Source: Opitutia bacterium (GTDB taxonomy: Bacteria > Verrucomicrobiota > Verrucomicrobiia > Opitutales > Opitutaceae). Taken from it: 64,000 nt of DNA. Both the position numbers and the translations under genes were made by a program. Shown here one piece after another: positions 44,801 through 54,609 of this stretch (positions are counted from its first letter, which is position 1; each line of letters begins with the position of its first letter). Location of the stretch: contig CANJIU010000023.1 in NCBI GenBank assembly GCA_947474365.1, positions 1-64,000 of the forward strand. The letters are read 5' to 3'. A model generated the notes under the pieces. That model did no database searches. It was not told where the DNA came from and saw only the letters and a program-made list of their open reading frames with translations.

Positions 44801-46585
44801 TTCACCGGGGTGGTTGAAGGCGCGAATGCGCTGGGCGACCCGAACACGTTGATGACTGTATCCAGAATCGTCGTCCAACCCGACGGACGCATTGTGATTG
44901 CGGGCACTTTCACGGCGTTCAACAACACGGCGCGGGGCGGACTCGCGCGGCTCACCGCGACTGGTGCGCTCGAAGCATCCTTTGCGCCGGCCACGAACGG
45001 CGCCTGTCAGGCGGTTCTGCTTTTGCCCGATGGCTCTCTCCTGGTCGGTGGCACCTTCACCCAGTTTAACGGGGCCGCCGCCAACCGACTGGTACGTCTT
45101 TCGGCGGCCGGCGTCGTGGATAATGGTTTCATAGCGGCGGGGGGATTTGGGGCGTCGGTTGAAGATCTTGTCCTCCTGCCGGATGGTCGCGTCCTCTTCG
45201 CCGGTGATGTGGGAGCGTTTCAGGGCAGCGCGGTCAATCGCCCGGTCTGGCGGGTCGTCTCGGGGTTGGCGAAGGCCCCCGGTACGCTGCAGTTTGCCTC
45301 CGCGGCGGTCGCGGGCGGCGAGGGCGCGGCTGCCACGCTCTCGGTCACGCGGACCGGGGGCGGCCTGGGGGCTTTGAGTGTCGGGTACTCAACTGTGCCC
45401 GGAACGGCCACGGCGGCGGATTACACCCCGACCAGCGGCGTCTTGACCTGGGCCGACGGGGATCTGGCGGCAAAGTCCATTTCCGTGCCGCTTACGGCGG
45501 ACGGCATCGACGAACCGGTGGAGACCTTTGTCGTCAACCTCGGCGCCCCGCTCGTCGGCGGTGCGGTGTTGGGAGCGGTGCAGCAGTCGGTCGTCAGCAT
45601 TGCCGTGCTCCCGGTCATTTCCACGCCTCCGCTGCCGGCGACCGTGACCGCGGGAAACCCAATCACGTTTTCTGTCACGGCGACCGGCACGCCTCCTCCC
45701 ACCTATCAGTGGCAGAAAGATGGGATCAATATTCCGAATGCAACCAGTGCGACCCTGACGCTGAGCAATGTGCAGGCGACGGACGCGGGCAACTACAGTG
45801 TCGTCCTTACTAACTTGGGTGGCAGCGTGCCCAGCACACCGGTCAAGCTGACGGTGAATGCCGGCGCCGCTCCGGCGAGTGCCACCCACGCGATGGTGGG
45901 AGGCGGCTACGTGGCCGGTGGGACGGTGACGATCACCAACACCGTCACCTATACGGGAACGCTCTCGGCCTTGGCTTGGACGTCGACTCTCCCGACGGGC
46001 TGGAGTTATGCGAGTGGTGGTGGCATTGAGGGAGACGTGAAGCCGTTGGTGGGCGCGACTGGAGCCGTGAATTGGTCGTGGACCACCATTCCTGCGAGCC
46101 CGTTTACGTTTACGTATACGCTTAACGTTCCGGCGGGCGCGAACACGACCCAGACCCTCTCCGCTCTCGTCAAACCCCAGCAGTCCGGTACGACCTATCA
46201 GGTGGCCGTGACGCCCGCTCCGCTCTCGATCACGCCGGTCCCTCACAGTGCGGACAGCGATGGCAATTTTGCCCTCAGCCTGCCGGAGTTGACTCGCGTG
46301 ATCGCGCTCTACAACACCCGGAACGGCACGCTGCGCACCGGACGCTATGCCGTGGCGACCACGACGACTGAGGATGGCTTCACGACGGATGCGACGACGG
46401 CCAACGGTGCAACCGTCACGCTGACCCGCTACCATTCGGCTGACACCACCCCGCGCGACGGCAAGCTCACCCTGAACGAACTGACCCGCGTGATTGAATT
46501 GTTCAACGTTCGAACGGGGAACACTCGCACGGGGGCCTACCGCCTGCAATCTGGCACCGAGGACGGCTTCGCCCCGGCGCCGTAA
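41840..46585 (+). CDS. Secreted M11-like zinc metalloprotease with Calx-beta, delta-60 and EF-hand-like modules
   Basis: 1581 aa. An N-terminal hydrophobic helix (LIGVLALIALGGAALFLL, 7-24) is a signal peptide or anchor. Propeptide-like region about 25-300. The catalytic domain has the metzincin site HEIGHNYGLNH (H477, E478, H481, H487) and a Met-turn in 'EYGDIFDVMG' (M515), a combination that resembles gametolysin-type M11 peptidases. Then Calx-beta (654-769, VETSENLTVTLSG), about seven delta-60 units (772-1141), a second Calx-beta (1142-1257), Ig (1259-1342), the 'GWSY' module (1347-1462) and the EF-hand-like C-terminus (1467-1581). Expected to act outside the cell on proteins or glycoproteins; the substrate is unknown. 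It is first of three consecutive metalloproteases, 64 bp before the next. Confidence 0.9.
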   Translation: MNKFLKLIGVLALIALGGAALFLLRHDPNPRSSAIAAATRGTRPALSAAVSAARPSDTPSPVGPPAAGAVRARDLPASAWRTEARPVFAEFRHWTDRYLAAAPDARLRLVAEGVHLGQNRRTALAGLIRSDPRSALAVAVPMTVRQELPAEVLAVLEARVSGRGELALHAVTPAPGVTVTEPVFRSALIGREEYRAYVYGRRAGQTSLAAASIIGIAVDRSLAVSDSPLRVLEAGEVAAARPLDLVCSVSGLTSSVAPDTKLNVAAPVAIEYNGKVQVLCDPIHVSALEEQLVAGEKVYDHHAADNQPGSSSVTGRPTQEWTHGAKKTLVIRVDFSDLPGVPVRTSGAVPITEDVVVNLFNGTDGVRDYYVQGSYGKTSLVVAPTVAGDSPDVTAVLRMPQTAATYAVNDNNDLLHSDARAAAQATGINVDSYDRIGVVFSNVSSISGSKINYGGLGIVTGKNFWINGQFDFGTVAHEIGHNYGLNHASLWQVTDGNPVSAAGTSVEYGDIFDVMGDGKTIAHSFSHWNKSILQWIPDTAVALAATSGTFRVYRFDSATPNLANARALKIVRDATRDYWIGYRRGSGNASFNNGAYVLWGYNSNQRGNLLDMTTPGTNVNDAGLAIGATFTDAVAGISFKPVGQGGSGDEEYLDVQVVLQPKVQWSQDTYVVDERIGGVALTLTRTQNSVGAVSVNYATAAGTAATPADFTTQTGTVTWADGDMSDKTITIAIVADAVVETSENLTVTLSGATGAVLGNPTATVTVADAGVRDPSFTSNFINNTVRKILPLPDGSLVLGGFFSSVQDSSLTSYNRGGLIKISGTGAIDPAFATAGGAATVPVRDVARQPDGKILVVGNFTTFNGTARVRVVRLLPDGTLDTSFTTGTGPDGEVHAVLAQPDGKIVIGGAFTTYNGVAREYLARLNADGSLDTGFIGPDFAETANWRVEALALQPDGKLLVGGTFYLGGSADRSGLCRVAGTGALDATFTGVVEGANALGDPNTLMTVSRIVVQPDGRIVIAGTFTAFNNTARGGLARLTATGALEASFAPATNGACQAVLLLPDGSLLVGGTFTQFNGAAANRLVRLSAAGVVDNGFIAAGGFGASVEDLVLLPDGRVLFAGDVGAFQGSAVNRPVWRVVSGLAKAPGTLQFASAAVAGGEGAAATLSVTRTGGGLGALSVGYSTVPGTATAADYTPTSGVLTWADGDLAAKSISVPLTADGIDEPVETFVVNLGAPLVGGAVLGAVQQSVVSIAVLPVISTPPLPATVTAGNPITFSVTATGTPPPTYQWQKDGINIPNATSATLTLSNVQATDAGNYSVVLTNLGGSVPSTPVKLTVNAGAAPASATHAMVGGGYVAGGTVTITNTVTYTGTLSALAWTSTLPTGWSYASGGGIEGDVKPLVGATGAVNWSWTTIPASPFTFTYTLNVPAGANTTQTLSALVKPQQSGTTYQVAVTPAPLSITPVPHSADSDGNFALSLPELTRVIALYNTRNGTLRTGRYAVATTTTEDGFTTDATTANGATVTLTRYHSADTTPRDGKLTLNELTRVIELFNVRTGNTRTGAYRLQSGTEDGFAPAP
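46244..46582 (+). other. C-terminal EF-hand-like module, copy 2 (M11-like protease)
   Basis: Two halves, each with ELTRVI(A/E)L(Y/F)N and RTG. The first loop is DSDGNFALSLPE. The second, DTTPRDGKLTLNE, is one residue longer than a standard EF loop. Ends GFAPAP. Confidence 0.78.
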
Positions 46586-46609
46586 ATCCCGTCAAAATCG
46601 TGCCCTATC

Positions 46610-46628
46610 CGATACGGCCAGGGTATCG
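46610..46628 (+). other. Small stem-loop between the first two protease genes
   Basis: CGATAC (46610-46615) pairs with GTATCG (46623-46628), with a 7-nt loop, followed by TTT. It lies in a 64-bp gap and could be an attenuator or processing site; a 6-bp stem may also be chance. Confidence 0.28.
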
Positions 46629-46649
46629 TTTCCAACTCATTCGCTCACC

Positions 46650-49600
46650 ATGAAACGAAGCCTGTTCGCATCAAAAGGGAAGCTGGTCCGTGGTTGGTTC
46701 GTCCTAGGATTGCTGTCAGTCCTCGCGGCGACCGCGCAGGAGTCGGAGCCATTGCGCGAAGGTTATCCCAACTTCGATCGACGCTCCCCGGCGGTGACGG
46801 CGGCGGAAACGGTTTCCGCCGCCACCGCGGCGCCCACTGGAGGAGAAATCACTGCCGCGCGTGCGGTGGCCGAAGCGGCCCTGCGCGGGCAGGTGAGGGG
46901 AGTGCGCATCCATCGTGACGCCTTGCTTGGCACTCCGGCCTTTGTCGGCTCGACGGATGCGTTTCTCACGGGGCCCGTCGGGGCCGAGTCCCCGGCGACG
47001 TTGGCAGCCCTGGGCACGTTGCCGGTGGATGACCCCCATCGGCGCATCAAGGCCTTCGTTGACGAGCACGCCGGGTTGTTTGGACACGAATCGACGGTGC
47101 TGACGGCCGCGCGCGTAAAGCGCGACTTCGTCACGCCTCACAACGGACTGCGCTCTACGATCTGGGAGCAACATATCGACGGGGTTCGGGTGTTTGAGGC
47201 GACGTTTCAGGCGCATGTCACGCGCCGCGGGGAACTGGTCGGCGCGGGAAGCACGATGCTTTCCGATCCGGCGGCGGCATCCCGCCGGGGAAAAAGCCTT
47301 AGCCAGATCTCAGGTCCGGCTCCTGTGCTATCCGCGCGCGCCGCAGTGGCTCTCGCGGCGCAGGACATCGGCGAGACTTTGGCCACCGAAGAGGTGACGG
47401 AACTTGGCGTACCGGACGGGGCGGATTCGCGGCAGAGGTTTGTCGCGCCTTCCCTGACGGATGCTGACGTCCGCAAGGTCTGGCTGCCAATGGATGGAAG
47501 CACCCTGCGGCTCTGCTGGGAGGTCATTTGCACCGGCCGGACGCGCAGTCTGATGTACCGCATTCTAGTCGATGCGGAGACCGGTGAAATCCAGATCCGG
47601 CACAACCTGACCGCGGACGTCGGACCCGCGACGTACCGCGTGTTCACCAGCGACAGCCCGACTCCGTTCTCGCCAGGGCATGCCACGCCTTCGACCGCCC
47701 AGCCGCCAACGGTCGAGCGGACCCTCGTCACCCTTTCCGCGCTCAACCTGACCGCCTCGCCCAACGGCTGGATCAACGACGGGGTGTTTGAGACGAGGGG
47801 CAACAATGTCGACGCCCATACCGACACCAACGCCGACAACGTCGCGGATCTGCCGCGTCCCCAGGCTACGGGCCCGGATCGGGTCTTTGATCCGCCGCTT
47901 GACTTGACCCAGGCGCCGAGCACGTATCGCGACGCGGCGGTCGTGGACCTGTTCTATTGGTGCAATTGGATGCACGACAAACTCTACGAATTGGGCTTCA
48001 CCGAGGCGGCGGGCAATTTTCAGAACGACAATTTTGGTCGCGGCGGAGAGGGCAACGACGCCGTCCAGGCCGATGCGCAGGATGGTTCGGGCACCAACAA
48101 CGCAAATTTTTCCACCCCGCCCGACGGGTCGCCCGGACGCATGCAGATGTATGTTTTCAGCGGTCCCACGCCGGATCGCGACGGTGACTTCGATCATGAA
48201 ATCGTGCTGCACGAGTATGCGCACGGGCTGAGCAATCGCCTGGTTGGCGGTGGCGTCGGGATCAGTGCGCTCGTCCCGAGAGGGATGGGGGAAGGCTGGT
48301 CCGACTTTTACGGCCTGGCGCTGCTTTCAAATGCAGGCGACGACGTCGACGGCAACTACGCCAGCGGAGGCTACGCGACGTACCAGTTCGGCAGCGTAAC
48401 CCAGAACTACTACTACGGCATCCGGCGGTATCCGTACTCGACGGACATGACGAAGAATCCCCTGACGTTTCGGGACATCGATCCCGTGCAGGCCAGCACC
48501 CACGCCGGCGTGCCCCGCAGCAGCGCGATTGGCTCCACGGCCAACGAGGTGCACAACATGGGCGAAGTCTGGTGCGTCACCCTGTGGGAGGCGCGGGCGA
48601 ACCTGATCAAGAAACACGGCTTTGCCATCGGTAATCAACTCATCCTCCAACTGGTGACGGACGGCATGAAACTGGCGCCGGCCAACCCGAATTTTCTCCA
48701 GGCTCGCGACGCGATCCTACAGGCCGATCGCGTGGCCACCGGCGGTGCCAACCGCGCGGAGCTGTGGGCGGCATTCTCCAAACGCGGCATGGGTTTCAGC
48801 GCATTTGCCCCGGCGAGTTCCACCACGACGGGTCTGATTGAGAATTTCGATTTGCCGGACGATCTGGAGATAACCCCAATTCCCCCGGTGGTAATTACAG
48901 GGCAGGTGGGAGGCCCGTTTGCCCCGGCGACGGCTAATTTCACCGTGTCCAACAATGGAGCCGCCGCGCTGACCTGGAGCGCCGCGAAGAACTCCTCGTG
49001 GCTCGACCTCTCGTCCGGCGGAGGGACGCTCGCTCCCGGTGCCAGCATCACCGTCACGGCGTCGCTCAACGCGACCGCAAATTCGCTCGTCGACGGTGTC
49101 TATCCGGTGCCAATTGTCTTCACCAACCTCGGGAACGGCTTCGCCCAGACCCGCACGGTGCGATTGGAAATCGAGCCGGTGAGCACGCCGATCTTCACCG
49201 AGACGTTTGAATCGGGCACGCTCGATGTGGCGCGCTGGACAGTCACGGGGACGGCAACCTTTCGCACGCAAATCACCACGGCCAACGGACCGCACGGCGG
49301 TACGCGCCACCTGACGATGGATTCGTCGAGCAGCACCTCGAACTTTTCCCGCAACGAGGCAACGCTCACGCTCAACCTGGCGGGCGAGCAGGGGGTGCGG
49401 CTCGCGTTCTGGGCAAAGGCGTTTGGCGACGAGCCGAACGGTCCGCCGGCGAGTCCGTTCGTCGGTGGCGCGGATTTTGACGGGGTGGCGATCAGTGCTG
49501 ACGGCACGAATTGGTACGAGGTCCAGCCGCTGCGAACGTCCGCGACGCCCGCGATTTCCGGAAGTTGGTCGAAGTTCGTTGTCGATCTCGATCCGTTCCT

Positions 49601-52600
49601 GGCGGCGCGGGGGCTCAGTTTCAATGGGTCGTTTAAGATTCGCTTCAACCAGTATGATGACCTCCCGATTTCAACGGATGGCATCGCGATCGACGACATT
49701 CAGGTGCTCCGCATCGTCGGCGCCGCCGCCCCGACGATTTCAGTTCCACCCGCGAGCGTGACGGCCTCGCTGGGCGGAACGGTCACCCTTGCGGTCACGG
49801 CCACGAGTGTGCCGGCGCCCACGTATCAATGGAATTTCAACGGGCTCCCGATCGACGATGCGACTGCTTCCCAGTTGACGTTGTCCAATCTGAAGCTGGC
49901 CGACGCCGGCAGCTATACGGTCACGGTCAGAAACAGCCTGGGGTCCATTACCAGTTCCGCCGCGGTGCTCAGCGGCACCGCCACCGTGCCCACCATCACT
50001 TCGCATCCCGCGGGGTTGGTGGGTGCGGCGGGTCAGGGGGCTTCGCTGACGGTGAGTGCCACCGGAGCGGCCCCGCTTTCGTATCAGTGGCGTCGGAACG
50101 GAGTGCCGATCGGTGGGGCGACCGGTGCCACTCTGGCGTTGACCGGACTCAGCCGGACGGATGCCGACGTCTACGATGTCCTGGTGGGGGCGGGTCTTTC
50201 GGTGGTGGCCTCCCAGCCGGCGCGTCTGGCGGTCACTCCAGTTTCCTACCCGGGAGGGGTGGCGCCGGATTCGGCGTGGGACTTGCGCCCGGAGTCATCG
50301 GGGGGGACCGGCTACGTCGTGGCTCCGCTCACAGCGGAGCGCGCGTACCTGGCGGGATCGTTTGTCAGCATCGACGGCAACCGGCGAACGGGCGTCGCCC
50401 TGGTTGGCGCGGATGGCAAAGTCGATGCCACGTTTGTCCCGCCGGAATTCGACAACGCGATTCGGGCGCTGGCCGTGCAATCCGACGGAAAGGTGGTGGT
50501 GGGCGGCGATTTCGTCCGTGTGAATGGGGTGCTGCGCAACCGTCTGGTCCGGCTCAATTCCGACGGCAGTTTGGACCCCACTTTCAATCCCGGGACGGCG
50601 GCCAATTCCACCGTGTTGGCTTTGGTGATACAGCCGGACGGCCGGGTCCTAGTCGGTGGCAGTTTCACCGCCTTTGCCGGTTCCCTGCGCGACTTCCTTG
50701 TCCGCCTCAATGCCGACGGCTCGATTGACACCGGGTTCCTCACTCGGGGCATGTCGTCGACGGTCAATGTGCTCGCCCTCCAAGGCGACGGGAAGATCGC
50801 GATCGGCGGGACGTTCACCACGGGGTACAAGGACATCAATGGCAACTTCACAACCCGCTCGCGGCTCGCCCGGATCAACGCCGACGGCACCTTGGACACG
50901 GCTTACAATCCCGCGCCCAATGGCACGGTGAATGCCCTCGCACTCCAGACCGACGGCAAACTCGTCGTCGGCGGCCTGTTCACGAGCGCAGCCGCCACCA
51001 CTGTCGGCAACATCGTGCGTTTGAACTCCGACGGCAGCGCCGACATGGCTTTCACCACGGCGACGGGAACCGGTTTCAATTCGACCGTTTCCGCGCTGAC
51101 CCTGCTGGTCAACGGGCAGATTCTCGCTGGCGGGTCGTTTACCAGTCACAACGGCGTGACCGTCAATCGCTTTGCCCGCCTGACCAGTAACGGCGCGCGC
51201 GATGCGGGATTTCTCACGCTCGGATTCACGAGTACGGTCAATGCCATCGGGGTGCTGCCGTCGCAGCGGATGATCGTCGGCGGATTGTTTTCGAGTTTTC
51301 TCAATCCGAGCAATGCCGCGACCACCCGGCTGCGGTTTGCCAAGCTCAATCCCGACGGTTCACTCGACACCGCGGGAAACTATGCGATCCGTTCGCCGGG
51401 ATCGATCAACTCGGTGCTGCCGCTGCCCGGCGGCAAGTTGCTGATCACGGGTTTTTTCACGACGTTGCGCGGAATCACGGTGCCGACCGCCGTCGCCCAG
51501 ATTCTGCCCAATGGGACCGTGGATTCCACCTTCAACAACGGTGGCAGCGGGGCGAATTCGAACGTTTATTCCGCGATTACCCAACCCGACGGAAAGATCA
51601 TCATCACCGGGTTTCTCACTTCGTATAACGGAGTCACCGCGAACGGCATCGCCCGCCTCAATGCTGACGGCACGCTTGACCCCACGTTCGACGCCGGCGC
51701 GGGCTTGGGCGGCAGTGCCGGCTACACCCTGGCGCTACTCCCGGGTGGGCGGGTGTTTGTCGGAGGCGTATTTACGACCGTCAACGGCGTGGCACGGAAC
51801 CGTGTGGCGGTTTTGACCGGCAGTGGCGATCTGGATACGACGTTCAATCCGGGAACCGGGGCGAGCAGCTCGGTCTATTGTTCGACCGTCCAGACCGATG
51901 GAAAGATCGTCATCGGCGGTGCGTTCACCACGTACAACGGCCTGGCGGCGAACTTTCTCGCCCGCCTCAATGGCAACGGCACCCAGGACTCGACCTTCAC
52001 CATCGGAACTGGTCCGACCTCGAACATTACGGCGGTGGCCGTGCAAAACGACGGCAAGGTGGTCATTGGCGGCTTCTTCGGCGCTTTCAACGGGACCACT
52101 CGCAACGGCGTTGCCCGGCTGTCTGCGGCCGGCGTGCTCGACACGACCTTCGCGCCACTCTCGGTGTTGTCGGTCTACGGATTGCTGGTGCAGGAGGACG
52201 GCAAGGTGATTGTGCACGGTTCGTTTCCGGCTGCGGGCGCCGAGTCGGGCACCGCTTTTCTTGCTCGGCTGAATGCGAATGGCACGCGCGACACGGCCTT
52301 TGCCGCCGCCGGTTTCTCCAGTTGGACGGGCATTCCGCCGGGCACCCTCGTCATGGGTGACGCCGGCCAGCTCTTTATGCCGAGCAACGGCTACGCGCCG
52401 CTCACGGTTTCCCGCGCCGTGACGTTACCGGTGATCTCGACGCCACCGGTGGGCCAGATCGTCACCACCGGCGGGACGGCTACCTTTTCGGTGACTGCCA
52501 CCAGCGAATTTCCGGCCACCTACCAATGGCGGCTCGGCACAACGGTGCTCACGGGGGCGACGAACGCGTCTTACACCGTGACCAACGCGCAGTCGGCCAA

Positions 52601-54470
52601 TGCGGGTGACTACAGTGTTGTCGTCACCAGCGAGCTCGGGTCGACCACCAGCCCCGCGGCATCGTTGGTCGTGGGCCTTTCCCGTGGCATGCTCGTGGGG
52701 AATGTGCGGACGGACAGTGGAGCGGGAGGAGTGGCGCTCACCGGAGCATTTTCGGTCGAGGGTACATTGGCAAAACTGATGCTGATCCGTGCGGTCGGTC
52801 CCACGCTGGTGAATTTTAGCGAACCCGGCCGCTTGGCCGACCCGCTCCTCACGATTGTCAACGCGGCGACGGGGGCGATCGTCGCGGTCAATGACGACTG
52901 GGGCTCGGTGACGAACGCCGCGCAGGTTTCTACCGTGACCGCGTCGCTGGGGGCGTTTCCGCTCCTCGCCGGTGGCAAGGATGCGGCGGTTTTCGCCAGT
53001 TTCCCGCCGGGAACGTACCAGGCGCGCGTCAGCGGAGCGGCGGGAAGCACCGGGACGGTGCAGCTGGAAATTTATGACGCCGACACGACGCCACGGCTCA
53101 CGTATGTGGCAACGCGAGCATATGTGGCAGCCGCGGGCGGCACCGTGGTGCAGGGTTTGAATCTGGCGGGACTGGCTGGTGGCCGCAGTTATCTGGTGCG
53201 GGCACTGGGGCCGTCGCTGGGCATCCCAGGCGCATTGGCGGACCCGCAGCTGTCCGTCTATTTGAGCAACAACACCACTCCGCTGGCCACCAACGACAAT
53301 TGGAGCGGAGACACCGCATTGGCCAATCTGGCCGCGTCGGTTGGGGCGATGCCGTTGCCGCCGACGAGCAAGGATGCGGCGCTGGCGTTTTCCGCCACCA
53401 CGACCGGTAGCTACACCGCCCAAGTCAGCGGCGTGGGGGGAGCGGCGGGCATCGTGCTGCTTGAGGTGTTTGAGGCGGATTCGCTCCGGGCGGCCACGAT
53501 TCCGGCGGCCATCGTGTCCCATCCGACGCCCGTGTTTGTGGCCCCGGGGCAGACCGCCCGCTTCGGTGTCGTCGCCGTGGGCAAGCCGGCGCCGACGTTT
53601 CTCTGGCGCCGCAACTCGACGCCGATCCCCACTGCGACCGGCGCGAATCTGGAAATTGCCAATGCGCAGGTCGCGGACGTCGGAACGTACGACGTGGTTG
53701 TCACCAACGGCGGGGGGAGCGCCACCAGCCTCGGAGCGGCGCTCACGGTCAATGCCAGCGCTGCCACCCACGCCGTGGTCGCGCCCGGATTCGTGGCGGG
53801 CCGGAATATCGAAATCTCCAATACATTGTCCTATGCCGGCACGCCCGGAGGGCTGGCCTGGTCGGTGACGCTCCCGCCCGGATGGAGTTTTGTCGCCGAC
53901 AATGGCACCTCGGCCGGAGTAAAACCGGCCGCGGGCGCCACCGGCACGTTGCGGTGGGAGTGGACGCTCGTTCCGGCGGGCCCGCTCACGTTTTCCTACA
54001 CCATGAAATCGCCGGCGAACGAGACCGTCGATCGGTCGCTCACCGCGTCAGCCCAGATCGGGTTGACTGGGAGCGCGCCGGAAATCATTCCGGTCGATCC
54101 CAGTCCCCTGATCTTGCGGCTGCGGATCGGTCACAGCGCGGACACCGATGGCGATCTGTGCATCGGGCTGGTCGAGCTGACGAGGGTGATCGAGCTCTAC
54201 AATGTGCGCAACGGCACGACGCGCACCGGAGCCTATGCCGTGGCGGCGGGAGCATCGGAGGATGGCTTTGCGATTGACCTGGCCCGGGGAAATGGCGACG
54301 CGGTCACGCTCGCGCGTTACCATTCGGCGGATACGAATCGCGACGGCAAACTCAACCTCACGGAGCTGACGCGGGTGATCGAACTCTACAATGCCCGCGC
54401 CGCGGCGTCCCGCACCGGGGCCTACCACGCCGAGGCGGGCACCGAGGATGGATTTGCGCCGGGGCCGTGA
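46650..54470 (+). CDS. Secreted M36 fungalysin-like metalloprotease with delta-60, Ig and EF-hand-like modules
   Basis: 2606 aa from the ATG at 46650; the open frame extends 52 codons upstream into the previous gene, but the signal peptide (WFVLGLLSVLAATAQ, to 30) sets the start. FTP/PepSY-type propeptide about 115-320. The M36-like catalytic domain (about 347-737) has HEYAHG (H521, E522, H525) and GEGWSDF, whose Glu (E548) is the expected third zinc ligand. Next come a BACON-like domain (744-845), a jelly-roll or MAM-like domain (846-1026, 'FTETFESG'), two Ig (1028-1196), about 12 delta-60 units (1201-1924), Ig, two VLIRAVGP modules (2011-2281), Ig, the 'GWSF' module (2371-2487) and the EF-hand-like end (2492-2606). 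M36 enzymes are secreted zymogens with broad endopeptidase activity. Probably co-transcribed with its neighbours. Confidence 0.92.
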   Translation: MKRSLFASKGKLVRGWFVLGLLSVLAATAQESEPLREGYPNFDRRSPAVTAAETVSAATAAPTGGEITAARAVAEAALRGQVRGVRIHRDALLGTPAFVGSTDAFLTGPVGAESPATLAALGTLPVDDPHRRIKAFVDEHAGLFGHESTVLTAARVKRDFVTPHNGLRSTIWEQHIDGVRVFEATFQAHVTRRGELVGAGSTMLSDPAAASRRGKSLSQISGPAPVLSARAAVALAAQDIGETLATEEVTELGVPDGADSRQRFVAPSLTDADVRKVWLPMDGSTLRLCWEVICTGRTRSLMYRILVDAETGEIQIRHNLTADVGPATYRVFTSDSPTPFSPGHATPSTAQPPTVERTLVTLSALNLTASPNGWINDGVFETRGNNVDAHTDTNADNVADLPRPQATGPDRVFDPPLDLTQAPSTYRDAAVVDLFYWCNWMHDKLYELGFTEAAGNFQNDNFGRGGEGNDAVQADAQDGSGTNNANFSTPPDGSPGRMQMYVFSGPTPDRDGDFDHEIVLHEYAHGLSNRLVGGGVGISALVPRGMGEGWSDFYGLALLSNAGDDVDGNYASGGYATYQFGSVTQNYYYGIRRYPYSTDMTKNPLTFRDIDPVQASTHAGVPRSSAIGSTANEVHNMGEVWCVTLWEARANLIKKHGFAIGNQLILQLVTDGMKLAPANPNFLQARDAILQADRVATGGANRAELWAAFSKRGMGFSAFAPASSTTTGLIENFDLPDDLEITPIPPVVITGQVGGPFAPATANFTVSNNGAAALTWSAAKNSSWLDLSSGGGTLAPGASITVTASLNATANSLVDGVYPVPIVFTNLGNGFAQTRTVRLEIEPVSTPIFTETFESGTLDVARWTVTGTATFRTQITTANGPHGGTRHLTMDSSSSTSNFSRNEATLTLNLAGEQGVRLAFWAKAFGDEPNGPPASPFVGGADFDGVAISADGTNWYEVQPLRTSATPAISGSWSKFVVDLDPFLAARGLSFNGSFKIRFNQYDDLPISTDGIAIDDIQVLRIVGAAAPTISVPPASVTASLGGTVTLAVTATSVPAPTYQWNFNGLPIDDATASQLTLSNLKLADAGSYTVTVRNSLGSITSSAAVLSGTATVPTITSHPAGLVGAAGQGASLTVSATGAAPLSYQWRRNGVPIGGATGATLALTGLSRTDADVYDVLVGAGLSVVASQPARLAVTPVSYPGGVAPDSAWDLRPESSGGTGYVVAPLTAERAYLAGSFVSIDGNRRTGVALVGADGKVDATFVPPEFDNAIRALAVQSDGKVVVGGDFVRVNGVLRNRLVRLNSDGSLDPTFNPGTAANSTVLALVIQPDGRVLVGGSFTAFAGSLRDFLVRLNADGSIDTGFLTRGMSSTVNVLALQGDGKIAIGGTFTTGYKDINGNFTTRSRLARINADGTLDTAYNPAPNGTVNALALQTDGKLVVGGLFTSAAATTVGNIVRLNSDGSADMAFTTATGTGFNSTVSALTLLVNGQILAGGSFTSHNGVTVNRFARLTSNGARDAGFLTLGFTSTVNAIGVLPSQRMIVGGLFSSFLNPSNAATTRLRFAKLNPDGSLDTAGNYAIRSPGSINSVLPLPGGKLLITGFFTTLRGITVPTAVAQILPNGTVDSTFNNGGSGANSNVYSAITQPDGKIIITGFLTSYNGVTANGIARLNADGTLDPTFDAGAGLGGSAGYTLALLPGGRVFVGGVFTTVNGVARNRVAVLTGSGDLDTTFNPGTGASSSVYCSTVQTDGKIVIGGAFTTYNGLAANFLARLNGNGTQDSTFTIGTGPTSNITAVAVQNDGKVVIGGFFGAFNGTTRNGVARLSAAGVLDTTFAPLSVLSVYGLLVQEDGKVIVHGSFPAAGAESGTAFLARLNANGTRDTAFAAAGFSSWTGIPPGTLVMGDAGQLFMPSNGYAPLTVSRAVTLPVISTPPVGQIVTTGGTATFSVTATSEFPATYQWRLGTTVLTGATNASYTVTNAQSANAGDYSVVVTSELGSTTSPAASLVVGLSRGMLVGNVRTDSGAGGVALTGAFSVEGTLAKLMLIRAVGPTLVNFSEPGRLADPLLTIVNAATGAIVAVNDDWGSVTNAAQVSTVTASLGAFPLLAGGKDAAVFASFPPGTYQARVSGAAGSTGTVQLEIYDADTTPRLTYVATRAYVAAAGGTVVQGLNLAGLAGGRSYLVRALGPSLGIPGALADPQLSVYLSNNTTPLATNDNWSGDTALANLAASVGAMPLPPTSKDAALAFSATTTGSYTAQVSGVGGAAGIVLLEVFEADSLRAATIPAAIVSHPTPVFVAPGQTARFGVVAVGKPAPTFLWRRNSTPIPTATGANLEIANAQVADVGTYDVVVTNGGGSATSLGAALTVNASAATHAVVAPGFVAGRNIEISNTLSYAGTPGGLAWSVTLPPGWSFVADNGTSAGVKPAAGATGTLRWEWTLVPAGPLTFSYTMKSPANETVDRSLTASAQIGLTGSAPEIIPVDPSPLILRLRIGHSADTDGDLCIGLVELTRVIELYNVRNGTTRTGAYAVAAGASEDGFAIDLARGNGDAVTLARYHSADTNRDGKLNLTELTRVIELYNARAAASRTGAYHAEAGTEDGFAPGP
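54132..54467 (+). other. C-terminal EF-hand-like module, copy 3 (M36-like protease)
   Basis: Two halves, with loops DTDGDLCIGLVE and DTNRDGKLNLTE, each followed by ELTRVIELYN and RTGAY. Ends GFAPGP. Confidence 0.8.
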
Positions 54471-54540
54471 GGTGGGTGGGGAGCGGGAACCAGGGGAGAG
54501 GACGTGCGACGGGGCGAGCGGGTTTGAACCGATGGGGATG

Positions 54541-54558
54541 TCGTTTCCATCGAAACGA
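54541..54558. other. Perfect stem-loop in the spacer before the matrixin gene
   Basis: TCGTTTC (54541-54547) pairs exactly with GAAACGA (54552-54558) around CATC, in the 139-bp gap between two protease genes. No T-run follows. It would lie in coding sequence if the matrixin gene starts at the earlier ATG near 54532. Confidence 0.35.
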
Positions 54559-54609
54559 GGCCGTCCGTGGCTTGCGCTTTTCGAAGCCGCCGGAATCGTG
54601 TCGCGGTTG

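Noticed and set aside
42599..44878. Long antisense open frame (759 codons, - strand) across the M11-like protease gene
   Set aside because: Shadow of high-GC coding DNA: the translation is rich in Arg/Gly/Asp with no domain, while the + strand has a complete protease motif and repeats.
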